A stretch of 64,000 nt of DNA from Paenibacillus silviterrae (GCF_030167925.1 NZ_JASKUT010000002.1:868001-932000); one strand, 5' to 3'; counted from the first letter of the stretch, positions 10,001 through 17,661 are shown. The notes: generated by a model from the sequence alone, not told the origin. Numbers and translations are program-made.

Positions 10001-10585
10001 ACGATGGCGACTCTGGAGCCTGTCGGCGAGAGCGGCTGGTATACGTCCGAGGTAGCGGTAACACTGGACGCGACGGACGAAGGGACCGGTGTGTCGCGTA
10101 CGGAATACCGGCTGAACGGAGGGGAGTGGAGGTCCTACGAAGGGGCTGTTACCCTCGCTTCCGAGGGAAGGAATGTCTTGGAATACCGGAGTTCGGATCG
10201 GGCTGGAAACACAGAAGAGATTCGCACCGCTTCGGTGCCGATCGATCTAACGGCTCCGACGATTGTTGTTGTGCCGGATCAGGTGAAGCTTTGGCCGCCC
10301 AACGGGCAGATGGTGCCTATCCGGGTGAGCGTAGCAGAGGCTGACCGTATCTCGGGTATAAGCTCCGTTACGCTGGATTCTATTGAAAGCAGCGAACCGG
10401 ACCCTGAAGGTGCGGCGGAAGCGGAATATGGTACGAACGATACCGAGTTCCTGCTGAAGGCGGCAAGAGCAGGCGAGGGAACGGGGAGAGTGTACACCAT
10501 CACCTATACGGCAACGGACCGGGCGGGGCACCAGAGCAGCGGCACGGCCAAGGTCACGATTCCTCACGACGCAGGTAATGAATAG
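7046..10585 (+). CDS. Secreted multidomain carbohydrate-active enzyme, FIVAR-FN3-core-Ig-Ig
   Basis: A 1179-residue exported protein. A signal peptide (about 1-36, ending QPVSA) is followed by a beta-sandwich binding-like domain (40-190), a FIVAR-type helical segment (195-268), an FN3 domain (272-362), the catalytic-like core (365-976), an OmpL47/Ig-like domain with TEYRLNGGEW and DRAGN (985-1068), and a second Ig-like domain (1070-1175). The core is a close paralogue of the cytoplasmic protein just upstream. No LPXTG or SLH anchor is present, so it is probably released or held by its binding domains. Start: ATG 7046 with AAAGGAGG 12 bases upstream; a TTG at 7043 is an equal alternative. Substrate unknown; pectin-related glycan is inferred from the neighbourhood. 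Confidence 0.75.
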   Translation: MRMKRSLTLMSLLTLCISILAALLSPILFTQPVSAGEEPIVVVDESADPSKLFYKTNNVAVSTSSPERYGGDNSRFYKSSGGEAYVIYKTPDADTRIWSGFQIVTWYNRSGAGVMPGDMSFEASPDHTVYTPIQNVNKSVSTDPLVGGWGKVTWEATALPPGTRYVKIVFGDTTAHPSTWAIQIGRSTLFSVYNRQALQDEIDTSQTLLSSAVVGEGPGEYPQAAITAFASAIAAAQSVNANPDALPGDLQAAFTQLRQARTTFQDAVNMALNWPAGAAITSASSSLSHITVAWPAVMEANPSSSVVYHVYQNGSEKASVSGTTYTFTGLKPQAKYEFSVVASIGNHASKPLGPAVLSTSDIGLIPAPDFSLIDPDDFADEDYISPEVWVNDRRGIPYYYKHFHTVANAVRLDEPDRGFIDIVVHRNPDDNFPYNARVQENHLWFTYFYTNRSSWNIYYAMPQVKYRLEAVLEHLLTLQSPEGAFSEYSPGGYNLPGTSFALQFLGQTVRLLEEAKAADPNFPSIDDALYNRVIEASRKAIVHVLNDNAFWTHGTAYTNQYTLMWSATAAYLAYHPDAAIEAKMRERFDQSSGAFISPAGFYYENSGYDMGYNMGVHIQNMMTDYYYFRNTDLEQKMITKESKFIDWLSYNLVREPNGSFFTSNAAASGRTDSGHYERKDIPLAEKLPLARAFVKTQEEVAAEIVKAKSDIVKDGIWPNVPALALNGNSSYNPYGLYNRILYRYYPTEAERAAAVAQLPYLASERFNHQRNDDRSGLQFTYVRRPDYYAAFNAGPRKAAMQAFGLGLLWHPQGGIMLSSQTESSSASTNRGLSWGTKKATAGRVYENGNVLPVYRINGQTLQPAVGHGDVAQGEVEVQYQLGTAGTKSVTFLEDGISVQVTHAEPFVEYVPITVGTGDQVSLNSGSFTLVRGNSVLQITFDQGAVATLEQKGYRIYDKRIHMLMLQASGSLSYTITMSTDDSAPITMATLEPVGESGWYTSEVAVTLDATDEGTGVSRTEYRLNGGEWRSYEGAVTLASEGRNVLEYRSSDRAGNTEEIRTASVPIDLTAPTIVVVPDQVKLWPPNGQMVPIRVSVAEADRISGISSVTLDSIESSEPDPEGAAEAEYGTNDTEFLLKAARAGEGTGRVYTITYTATDRAGHQSSGTAKVTIPHDAGNE

Positions 10586-10602
10586 TTCTTGCACGGCATG
10601 CC

Positions 10603-10640
10603 GAAAAAAGCGTTTGGTCATGTGACCAAACGCTTTTTCC
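10603..10640. terminator. Bidirectional terminator between convergent genes
   Basis: A perfect stem, AAAAAAGCGTTTGGTCA with TGACCAAACGCTTTTT, with A and T tracts on its two sides. It serves the secreted enzyme on the plus strand and the sugar-binding lipoprotein on the minus strand. Confidence 0.9.
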
Positions 10641-10649
10641 AAACCATTG

Positions 10650-11960
10650 TTATTTGGGCTTTGCCGCCTTCGCTGCCTTGGCCGTTTCGATAGCTTGGTT
10701 GATCTGCTCCTCGAAGCTTCTCAGTGCCGTGTTCGAATCCGTCTTATCCTTAACCATGGTTGCAAAGGAAGTGCCGAAGTCGACGCCGACATCGGTCAGC
10801 TGGGAATCCCGCGGCTCCGATGGAGGCGCATCGGGATAATAGAACAGGGCGCCTACGTTTTTGCCCTGCCACTCCGGAACGTTTTGGCCGAACGCCTTTT
10901 TCACGGCCGTGCTCTTGAGAGTGGTTCCCTGTCCATTCTTGGATAGAAGCGTCTGCATTTCCTCAGAGAGCATATAAGCGATGACCTCGAAGGCCTCGTC
11001 CTTGTACTTTGACGTCTGGGCGACGAACAGCGACAAGGTAGCGGGCTTGAACCCGACATTCGGCTTCTCCTTCAAGCTTGGAACCGACACCACATCCCAA
11101 TTGAGCTGAGGGTTGGCGCGAACGGCACCGATAATGCCGGGGTGGCTGTTGACCATGGTTGCGATCGTTCCCTTAGAGAAATCGCCGAGGGGAGCGATGA
11201 CGGCATTCGGGATATCGAAGAAGCGCTTCAAGTTGTCATACAGCAGCTTGTAGCCGTCATTATGAATGGTCGCTTTGTCTTCCTTCGGATGGAGAGGGCT
11301 GAGAGACAGCTGGTTATTCAGCATAATATTGTTGGGCTGCGTCGTAAACCCTTGATACGTAACCGCTCCGTCCGTCCGGGTCAAGGACCGGGAAAGCTCA
11401 TACACATCGTCCCATGTCATGCCGTCCTTCGGGTATGCAACGCCAAACCGGTCGAAAATATCCTTATTGTAAAATAAAGCGTACTTATTCATTGTTAAAG
11501 GCAGGCTGTAAAGCTTCTTCTCACTGCTTTGGGCAAGCGTATGGGCCAGCACGTTAGGCTCGATGGTATCCAGATTGAAGTTATGCTTTTTGACCAGATC
11601 CTGCAGGTCATAATGAAAGCCGTTCGTAATGACTCTGCTTGTGGTAAATGCGGCGGATTCATAAATAATGTCCGGCAGCGTGCCTTGTGCGATTAAATCC
11701 GCATACTCGCTGCCTTTCCCCCTATTAATAAAGTTCAAGGTAATGTGGGGAAATTTCGCTTTTATGGCATCCTGAATCGTAGGGTCTAATGTAGCCTCAA
11801 GCGTACTTTGTGCAAAATACCAGGTCAGTGTTACCGGATCCTTCGACTTCGGTGGAGCGGGCTCCCCTGTTGATTGGACCGCTTCGCCTCCGCTGCAGCC
11901 GGCCATTAAAGCAACGCTCAGAAGGCAGCTTACCCAAACGGCTTTTCTCTTTTTTACCAT
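10650..11960 (-). CDS. Sugar ABC transporter substrate-binding lipoprotein (orphan)
   Basis: A 436-residue family-1 extracellular solute-binding protein. A positively charged start (MVKKRK) leads into a hydrophobic stretch and a lipobox, LMAGC, so it should be a membrane-anchored lipoprotein. The body shows typical SBP blocks (LTWYFAQ, PDIIYESAA, LPLTMNKYALFYNKDIFDRFG, YPKDGMTWDDVYELS). The start was set at 11960 because GGAGGT lies 8 bases upstream; the frame is open to 12062. No permease or ATPase gene is adjacent, so it either serves distant permeases or acts in sensing. It is divergent from a LacI-family regulator, which probably controls it. Confidence 0.88.
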   Translation of the reverse strand: MVKKRKAVWVSCLLSVALMAGCSGGEAVQSTGEPAPPKSKDPVTLTWYFAQSTLEATLDPTIQDAIKAKFPHITLNFINRGKGSEYADLIAQGTLPDIIYESAAFTTSRVITNGFHYDLQDLVKKHNFNLDTIEPNVLAHTLAQSSEKKLYSLPLTMNKYALFYNKDIFDRFGVAYPKDGMTWDDVYELSRSLTRTDGAVTYQGFTTQPNNIMLNNQLSLSPLHPKEDKATIHNDGYKLLYDNLKRFFDIPNAVIAPLGDFSKGTIATMVNSHPGIIGAVRANPQLNWDVVSVPSLKEKPNVGFKPATLSLFVAQTSKYKDEAFEVIAYMLSEEMQTLLSKNGQGTTLKSTAVKKAFGQNVPEWQGKNVGALFYYPDAPPSEPRDSQLTDVGVDFGTSFATMVKDKTDSNTALRSFEEQINQAIETAKAAKAAKPK

Positions 11961-12047
11961 GACAATCAACCTCCGTTTTTCATTAGTGTTCAGCAGGTCC
12001 CTGTCAATGAATCTCATGGGTGTGTGTGTCATGCGCGCTTTTCTAAA

Positions 12048-12061
12048 CGAAAACGCTGTCA
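12048..12061 (-). promoter_or_regulatory. Candidate cre (CcpA) site upstream of the lipoprotein gene
   Basis: CGAAAACGCTGTCA matches the cre consensus TGWAARCGYTWNCW at all but two positions and keeps the central CG. It lies 88 bases upstream of the lipoprotein start, consistent with carbon catabolite control. Confidence 0.4.
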
Positions 12062-12114
12062 TTTCCCAATACAGCAGTTCATTCGTTCAGCAGATGAAAC
12101 TGTTCTAGCGGGGG

Positions 12115-12132
12115 ATAACGTTATGGTACAAT
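12115..12132 (+). promoter_or_regulatory. Palindromic operator and -10 box of the LacI-family gene
   Basis: ATAACGTTAT is a perfect 10-base palindrome with a central CG, the form typical of LacI-family operators. It directly precedes TACAAT, a good -10 hexamer, about 64 bases before the regulator start. The position within the promoter suggests autorepression (inference). Confidence 0.4.
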
Positions 12133-12195
12133 AAAATATAAGCATGATATAGTTGAGTTTTTGTTGAATATAAAATGAAAGGGCATGTGTATCCT

Positions 12196-13230
12196 ATGGC
12201 CAGAAGAAAGTCTGTCACTTTGCCTATGTTAGCCGAAAAGCTGGGGTTAAGCGTTTACACCGTATCCAAAGCGCTGCGCGGGCTTCCCGGGATGTCCGAG
12301 ACGACAAGAAAAGAAGTCATACAACTGGCCAAGGAGCTCGGATATTTGACGAAGGATCAGGAGCGAAGCCTCCTGTATGAGGGAATTCCACGGCTCTCCA
12401 TTCAGCAAAGGCGTTTCCTGTTGGTTACCAGCTCACATTATTCCTATACCATTCAGCAATTGTTCATTGGCTTGAAGGAGAGGATGCTGGAGCTGGGCCA
12501 CAAGGTTGATATCGTCTTCATGCCGCAGTCGCTGTCATCCGAAGGGTTCGAGGATTGGGCGGAGCAAGAGGGCATCATGTACTCGGACGGATTGTTTATT
12601 GCCCCGCTGATTCCGGAGCCGCTGGAGGCCTTGCTGCTTGAGCTGAAGCTTCCGCGGGTATTGATTAATTTTCCGCCTCTAGGTGCCAAGGTGGACAGCA
12701 TCATTTGGGATATTCACGAAGCCACCATTCAATCGGTGCACCATTTAATTGCAAACGGTCATCGCAATATCATGTACGTTGGAGATACGACCAAAACCAG
12801 GGGGTACAAGCATCGCTGGGACGCATTTCAGCTGACGATGAAGCAGGCGGGCATTGAGGTCGAAGAGAGCAGCCATTTTATCGGGCTCTCCACGATTGAT
12901 CCCAAGTGGATTGCGACGTTCCAAAGTCATCTTGAGCGCAACAATCCTACGGCACTGATCTGTTCTTCCCAATCGACCAATTTGTCCTGGTTGTTTTACG
13001 CCTGCAGCGAAGCCGGACGTAAGATACCCGGGGATATGTCGATTATCCTTATCGATTACCTGCAGGCCAGCATCGTTCCGGACATTACACGTCCCGTGCT
13101 GTTTATGCAAGAGACGGGGTACCGGGCCGCCGACCGGTTGCTGTGGCGGATCGCCAATACTCAAATGCCTTACGAGCATATTCGCGTGCAAGGCACGTTC
13201 TACAATGGGGCGACCGTCAGAAATTTGTGA
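12196..13230 (+). CDS. LacI-family transcriptional regulator
   Basis: A 344-residue regulator. Residues about 5-50 form the LacI helix-turn-helix and hinge (MLAEKLGLSVYTVSKALRG, then TRKEVIQLAKELGY); the remainder is a periplasmic-binding-protein-like effector domain with HLIANGHRNIMYVGDTT and ALICSSQSTN blocks. It presumably binds a sugar or oligosaccharide and controls the divergent lipoprotein gene and perhaps the enzyme genes upstream. The ATG at 12196 is preceded by AAAGGG at 12 bases; an in-frame ATG at 12175 has no ribosome site but cannot be excluded. It is closed by a long hairpin shared with the convergent broken gene. Confidence 0.9.
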   Translation: MARRKSVTLPMLAEKLGLSVYTVSKALRGLPGMSETTRKEVIQLAKELGYLTKDQERSLLYEGIPRLSIQQRRFLLVTSSHYSYTIQQLFIGLKERMLELGHKVDIVFMPQSLSSEGFEDWAEQEGIMYSDGLFIAPLIPEPLEALLLELKLPRVLINFPPLGAKVDSIIWDIHEATIQSVHHLIANGHRNIMYVGDTTKTRGYKHRWDAFQLTMKQAGIEVEESSHFIGLSTIDPKWIATFQSHLERNNPTALICSSQSTNLSWLFYACSEAGRKIPGDMSIILIDYLQASIVPDITRPVLFMQETGYRAADRLLWRIANTQMPYEHIRVQGTFYNGATVRNL

Positions 13231-13272
13231 ATGGAAATATGGCAAGCCACAGAAGCCGCCGTACTAATGCCT

Positions 13273-13316
13273 AGAGGCCGAACCTGAACCGGAATGACGG
13301 ATCAGGTTCGGCCTCT
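13273..13316. terminator. Long hairpin between convergent genes
   Basis: AGAGGCCGAACCTGA pairs perfectly with TCAGGTTCGGCCTCT over 15 bases around a 14-base loop. It has no good T tract on either side, so it may act as a 3' stabiliser as much as a terminator. Confidence 0.55.
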
Positions 13317-13333
13317 ATAGTAATAGAAAGCGA

Positions 13334-14548
13334 TTAAGGTGCTTCTACCTTCAACTGATCAAAGTAAAAGCTCCCTGTATGTCCATCGCCAATGCCAAGC
13401 CGAATGCCGCCCAAATTGGCTGCAGCGCTGCGGAAGTCGGCATTCGCAAGACGGCGGATTCCGTCCACATACAGATCGAACTTGTCGGTATCGGTATTCA
13501 TCACCAACAGCAGCTCATACCAAGTACCCGCCGTAAAGCTTTGCAGGGTAGTCAGTGTGGTGCCGTTATAGGCCTTAATGGAACCGGAATCGAAAGCTAC
13601 ACTTATAGCAGGCGCTCCTGTGCCGTCGAGAATATAGGGAGCCATCTTCCAGCCGCCCGTCTGCTCAGGGAGAACCCGAAGCTGAAGGGAGACAATTCCG
13701 GCGGAAGGTGCCCATGTTATTTGCGCATTCGTCGTTGTTGCGGAGACGGACTTGCTCAGCAGCACGCTTTTATCCGTCGTGCTCGGCATATTGGCTGTTT
13801 GTACACTGCCGCTGCCGGTGGTAACCGTCCATCCTGCAGGTATTGTCCCGGCTGTTCCTCCGTCGAAGTCTTCCTCCAACAGGACGATAGGGGATTCCGT
13901 GTAGGCGGAGCTAACGCCTGCTTCGCCCTTGACCGCGGGATCCTGCGTATCGTTGCCGGACCACAGATTGTTCATGGCTCCGACACCGGCCTGCTCGTAG
14001 GTCAGAGCCGCACCCGAGGCTGTATCGATCGATGATTGGACATTGTTTTGTACACGGATATACTCGCTATAATTGTCAAGATAGAGACCGGCGACAGGGT
14101 AACCCATTGCATAGGCGCTTTTGCTCAAATCGTGGATGTAATTTCGATCGACAATCGTTCCGGGCTGCCGGCCCAGCGTATAAATGGCTCCCCCGTCATC
14201 GTGAAGCTGCATCACATGATGGATGCGATTGGCGCGGATTCGGTTCGTCCGCATTCCGGTTTCACAATTGCAGCCCGCCTGGCCGCCAAGCTGTATCCCC
14301 ATATAAGGTGAGTACGAGATCTCGTTGTGCTCGATAACGACGCTTTGAACAAAATAGCCTACTATGCCTATGCCGTTCGTATACTGCTGACCGACGCGCG
14401 AGACGGTGTTGTTGCCGATCAGCACCTGTGATGTCAGATCGGTGATGGAAGCCGTTTTGGGGGACCGAAGTTCGATACCGTTAGCTGCAATAGCTTCGAA
14501 GGTGTTGCTTACAATTTGGCTCATCTTGATTCCATTGCCGAGCTTCAA
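13334..14548 (-). CDS. C-terminal fragment: beta-helix repeats plus jelly-roll domain
   Basis: 404 residues open from the first in-frame ATG, but the sequence similarity to a beta-helix continues upstream of it to the duplication. Residues 1-215 carry stacked beta-helix rungs (VLIGNNTVSRVGQ, VVIEHNEISYSPYMGIQLGG, RANRIHHVMQLHDDGGAIYTLG). From about 222 a concanavalin-like domain begins (EEDFDGGTAGTIPAGW) and runs to the end (GSFYFDQLKVEAP). There is no ribosome site at the ATG and no signal peptide, so on its own it is unlikely to be translated or exported. Confidence 0.7.
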   Translation of the reverse strand: MKLGNGIKMSQIVSNTFEAIAANGIELRSPKTASITDLTSQVLIGNNTVSRVGQQYTNGIGIVGYFVQSVVIEHNEISYSPYMGIQLGGQAGCNCETGMRTNRIRANRIHHVMQLHDDGGAIYTLGRQPGTIVDRNYIHDLSKSAYAMGYPVAGLYLDNYSEYIRVQNNVQSSIDTASGAALTYEQAGVGAMNNLWSGNDTQDPAVKGEAGVSSAYTESPIVLLEEDFDGGTAGTIPAGWTVTTGSGSVQTANMPSTTDKSVLLSKSVSATTTNAQITWAPSAGIVSLQLRVLPEQTGGWKMAPYILDGTGAPAISVAFDSGSIKAYNGTTLTTLQSFTAGTWYELLLVMNTDTDKFDLYVDGIRRLANADFRSAAANLGGIRLGIGDGHTGSFYFDQLKVEAP

Positions 14549-14630
14549 CCCTGTGGCTCCAAGCTGTCGGAAGGTATTGCCTGTAAAACGGAGCTGGTAG
14601 CCGTAAGCGGCCTGGACGCTTCCCGGAACT

Positions 14631-14652
14631 GTTAAAGAAGTGTTAAAGAAGT
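14631..14652 (-). repeat. 11-bp tandem duplication that breaks the beta-helix gene
   Basis: GTTAAAGAAGT occurs twice with no gap. Eleven is not a multiple of three, so the second copy shifts the frame of the minus-strand gene and leads to an immediate TAA. Confidence 0.9.
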
Positions 14653-15669
14653 GATAGGGGAGACGGCTTGGGTAGCCACAAGGCCGCTACTGCTTGGACC
14701 GTCCCAACCGCTGTGGCGAAAGGTCAGTCCGCTGATTTCGAGGTGATGGATCGGATTCGCGGCCGTTCCGTTCAGCTGCAGCAAGACATCCACAACGGGA
14801 GCGGTTACCGTCGCACTTGCCATATTTTCACCGCTCCGCGGCTTGTAGTAGAGGATATTGGCGGAACGGTCCAGATACCATTCTCCCGGAGAATCAAGCA
14901 TTTCGTAGGCGTTCTCAAAGTGATACGCATTGGAGGTATAGAAGGGGGCGGATTTTGTAAAAGCGCTGCTTTGCTCCGGCGAGAGAAAGCTGACATAGGC
15001 GTAGCTCGCATCCGTCGTAAAGGAAGCGACCCTTAGCCGGTTATGATACCAATGGGGCTGAAGCACCATCTCGACCTGATTGAGATGATTCCATGAAGAA
15101 ATTTCGGCCTTGTTGATTTTGTATTGTCTGGTTGTTACATCGGCGCTGATCGCGTCGTAGTAGGCGCCAAGCGAGTTGGCGTCGGTCAGGTTCGGTGTAC
15201 GGGCGCGAACGGCGGCCGTCTCTCCAACGTACAGCTGACGGAATCGGGAGGTGACGCCGGTTTTCTTGTAGATGCCTGCTACGGAGTCATGCAAGGTCCA
15301 GCCTCCGGTAAGCGATTGTCCTCCCGAGATGACGGGGGTTTCGCCGGTGTAGTTTTTCCAGACGACCCGGTGGCCGTTCATGCCTGAATCGCGATAATCG
15401 AGGACCAATGAATCTGTAAGCGTATACAATCCGCCGCGAAGCATAACGACAATGTCCCCGGTCATGCTGGGATTAACCGTGCGCACTTTGTCCCTAACCC
15501 CTGTCAGGGAACATGGGGCCGATACGGAACAAGCGGTGCCGCTTCCGGTTGGGGAAGCGTAGTAGGTCGCCTGGACGGCGGCTGCAGCAGGAGCTTCTTC
15601 CGGCAAAATGCCGACAGAGGCCAGCAGCAGGGCGGCCGTCACGGTAAGACCCGTTTTGTTCATCCTCAT
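14632..15669 (-). CDS. N-terminal fragment: signal peptide and beta-helix start
   Basis: 345 residues. Signal peptide about 1-29 (MNKTGLTVTAALLLASVG, cleavage near APAAA). Then TYYASPTGSGTAC, the usual opening of this beta-helix family, VVMLRGGLYTLTDSLVL, and the GEWYLDRSANILYYKP block. The same blocks occur in the intact enzyme encoded at 36953. The fragment ends TSLTLL just after the duplication, before most beta-helix rungs, so an active product is unlikely. The ATG has GGAGG 7 bases upstream. A truncated secreted protein could still be made. Confidence 0.7.
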   Translation of the reverse strand: MRMNKTGLTVTAALLLASVGILPEEAPAAAAVQATYYASPTGSGTACSVSAPCSLTGVRDKVRTVNPSMTGDIVVMLRGGLYTLTDSLVLDYRDSGMNGHRVVWKNYTGETPVISGGQSLTGGWTLHDSVAGIYKKTGVTSRFRQLYVGETAAVRARTPNLTDANSLGAYYDAISADVTTRQYKINKAEISSWNHLNQVEMVLQPHWYHNRLRVASFTTDASYAYVSFLSPEQSSAFTKSAPFYTSNAYHFENAYEMLDSPGEWYLDRSANILYYKPRSGENMASATVTAPVVDVLLQLNGTAANPIHHLEISGLTFRHSGWDGPSSSGLVATQAVSPITSLTLL

Positions 15670-15821
15670 CCATTTTCCTCCTTCATTTTATGGTGAATCC
15701 GCCGAGTACCCAAGTTCAGATCTTCTAATCGCCTCCCTTTTTCTGGATTATCACCAGTTTATCGTTAACGATTCCAGCCGGCAATCTACAAGAATATTGT
15801 ATATTGGCGGAGCCGGAGTGG

Positions 15822-15918
15822 GGCGTTCCGCTCGCATGTATCCGCTGGATCGGGCGCAGACGCTCACCGCGAGGTGGAGCTGGGTCATGGGCGCGGCAAG
15901 GCCGTGATCAGGATAGGG
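15822..15918 (+). pseudogene. 3' remnant of a zinc-type alcohol dehydrogenase/quinone oxidoreductase gene
   Basis: The plus strand encodes GRSARMYPLDRAQ and, after loss of one base near 15860, AHREVELGHGRGKAVIRIG. Together these match the C-terminal end of medium-chain dehydrogenases, which typically read YPLxxAxEAHRxxExGHxxGKxVL. Nothing else of the gene is present upstream. It overlaps, on the opposite strand, the 3' tail of the EAL-PAS-PAS gene. The identification rests on this short stretch only. Confidence 0.5.
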
Positions 15919-17479
15919 GACGTCGACGGTTCGCTCCCTTGCATGCAAGCTGCCGATACACTGACGCCGTCGCGATGATCGTTCCTTGTGAATCCCGTAT
16001 CGGTGTAACCGCTAAGCTGACGTCAAGGAGATGACCGTCCTTATGTCGTCTGATCGTCTCTATTCCCGTAATCGTTTCGCCCGCTTGTATCCTCTTCCGT
16101 ATCAACTCTTCCTCATCTCTCATAGGGTAAGGAAGGGCAGGGAGATCGTCTCCGCAAATTTCCATCGCGCCCCAACCGAACATACTTTCGAACATGGCAT
16201 TGACTCTGGTGACCTTATGATGGGAATCGGTTATACAGATGGCGTCGGCATTATTTTCTATAAAATAGTTAAGCTGTTCCGTCATCGCCTTAAGCTCATC
16301 CTCCGCACGCTTTCGTTCCGAAATATCGATGCATGAACCGATCACTTCAACGATTTTTCCGCCGCGTCGTACGGCTCGTAACGTGACGATGATCCAAACC
16401 CCATACACGTCAATCTCGTAGCATATTCCTTTTTCCCCCCTCCAAGCTCTCACGTAATGCTCATGCACTGAATTGGAGATGCTCGGAGGGAAAAGCTCAT
16501 GGATTTCTTTCCCGATCATTTGATCGGGCGAATGGCCGAACCGATAAAACAATTCACCTTCACACAGGGTGTGGATAAACCGGCCGTTTAGCTGTTTGAT
16601 TTTAAAGGTCAGTCCTTCTTGCTTTCGCAAGGTTTCCTCCAGCTCTTTCATCGCATGACGAAGCTGTTCTTCTTTCCATAACTTCTCCGTGTGGGGGAGA
16701 GCTGCACCGTTTCTCCCAAGCAGCCGCCCAATCTCCGGAAACAATCGTTCAAGCTCTTCCGCGGGAATAGGCTTGCTGAATAAATATCCTTGTGCCTTGT
16801 CGCATAAATTTTGCCGGAGAAAAAGTAACTGTTCGTTGGTCTCTACGCCTTCCGCTATCACTTGAAGATGTAAATGATGTGCCATGGAAATAATGGTTTT
16901 CACGATAACCGCGTCATTATCATCTATCGTGCATTCACTAACAAACGAGCGGTCGATTTTCAAAGTGTCTAAAGGAAATCGTTTTAAATAATGAAGGCAG
17001 CTGTACCCTTTACCGAAATCATCCATACTGATCCGCACACCGAGCTGTTTTACCGATCCTAACACTTCAATCGTCTTGTCGACATCAAGGGTCATGCTTT
17101 CTGTAATCTCGAGGTCCACATTCTCAGGATTCATTCCCGTATCGGCCAAAATCGTACGAATCATCTCTATAAAGTTAAGCTGAACGAATTGCAAAGGCGA
17201 CAAATTAATGGAAACGACAAAATCGGGCAAACCGGCATCGATCCATACTTTGCTCTGGGTACAAGCCCTTCTTAGTACCCATTCGCCTATTGGAATGATG
17301 AGTCCGCTTTGCTCGGCTATCGGAATAAATTGCTCGGGAGAAATCATCCCCAGAAGGGGATGGTTCCAACGCAATAACGCTTCCGCGCCGATGATCTTAC
17401 CCGAGCGAATGTCCAATTGAGGCTGGTAATACAATTGAAGTTCTTCCCGTTTCACTGCACTCTGGCTAGATTCAATCAA
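15908..17479 (-). CDS. EAL-PAS-PAS protein, probably C-terminally truncated
   Basis: 523 residues. An EAL phosphodiesterase domain comes first (about 10-255; EALLRW, EITESM, DDFGKGYS, AEGVET all present), then a linker helix and two PAS domains (about 285-395, ending DISERKRAEDEL, and about 400-505). It should hydrolyse c-di-GMP under control of small-ligand or redox sensing, in the cytoplasm; no TM segment is seen. The second PAS stops at TASVYR where DITERK-type residues and usually an output module would follow; instead 14 Arg-rich residues end the frame, opposite a dehydrogenase remnant. The TTG at 17479, with AAAGGGG just upstream, is the first possible start after a stop, so the start is unusual too. 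Confidence 0.8.
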   Translation of the reverse strand: MIESSQSAVKREELQLYYQPQLDIRSGKIIGAEALLRWNHPLLGMISPEQFIPIAEQSGLIIPIGEWVLRRACTQSKVWIDAGLPDFVVSINLSPLQFVQLNFIEMIRTILADTGMNPENVDLEITESMTLDVDKTIEVLGSVKQLGVRISMDDFGKGYSCLHYLKRFPLDTLKIDRSFVSECTIDDNDAVIVKTIISMAHHLHLQVIAEGVETNEQLLFLRQNLCDKAQGYLFSKPIPAEELERLFPEIGRLLGRNGAALPHTEKLWKEEQLRHAMKELEETLRKQEGLTFKIKQLNGRFIHTLCEGELFYRFGHSPDQMIGKEIHELFPPSISNSVHEHYVRAWRGEKGICYEIDVYGVWIIVTLRAVRRGGKIVEVIGSCIDISERKRAEDELKAMTEQLNYFIENNADAICITDSHHKVTRVNAMFESMFGWGAMEICGDDLPALPYPMRDEEELIRKRIQAGETITGIETIRRHKDGHLLDVSLAVTPIRDSQGTIIATASVYRQLACKGANRRRPLS

Positions 17480-17615
17480 TAATCCCCTTTCGCTACTGGT
17501 GTTGTGCTCCGGATTGATTTCCCATTAACAGGAAACAACATCATGTTAGCAAGATAATATAGGGAACACGTTAGGAAAGTTTTACTGGAATATTAGAAAA
17601 GTATTCAGACAGCAA

Positions 17616-17658
17616 AGAAACCGGCTGCCCAAGGAATGCTTGGTGCAGCCGGTTTTGC
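17616..17658 (-). terminator. Terminator of the PL1 pectate lyase gene
   Basis: AACCGGCTGC and GCAGCCGGTT form a 10-base stem just after the stop codon, read on the minus strand, followed by TTTCTTT. Confidence 0.7.
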
Positions 17659-17661
17659 AGA

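Larger units (their letters stand above)
13334..15669 (-). pseudogene. Secreted right-handed beta-helix enzyme, frameshifted by an 11-bp tandem duplication
   Basis: Two adjacent open frames on the same strand are the halves of one gene. If one copy of the 11-base tandem repeat at 14631-14652 is removed, the frame runs on without a stop as SPITSLTVPGSVQAAYGYQL and joins the downstream part 28 codons before its first ATG. The restored product would be about 774 residues: signal peptide, beta-helix body and a C-terminal jelly-roll (LamG/concanavalin-like) domain. This type of protein degrades plant polysaccharides in pectin loci; the exact PL or GH family was not resolved. Alternatives are a sequencing/assembly error or a reversible length-variable switch. 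Confidence 0.8.

Noticed and set aside
13379-14035. Plus-strand open frame of 218 codons within the broken beta-helix gene
   Set aside because: It is antisense to the coherent beta-helix and jelly-roll coding sequence and shows no domain of its own.
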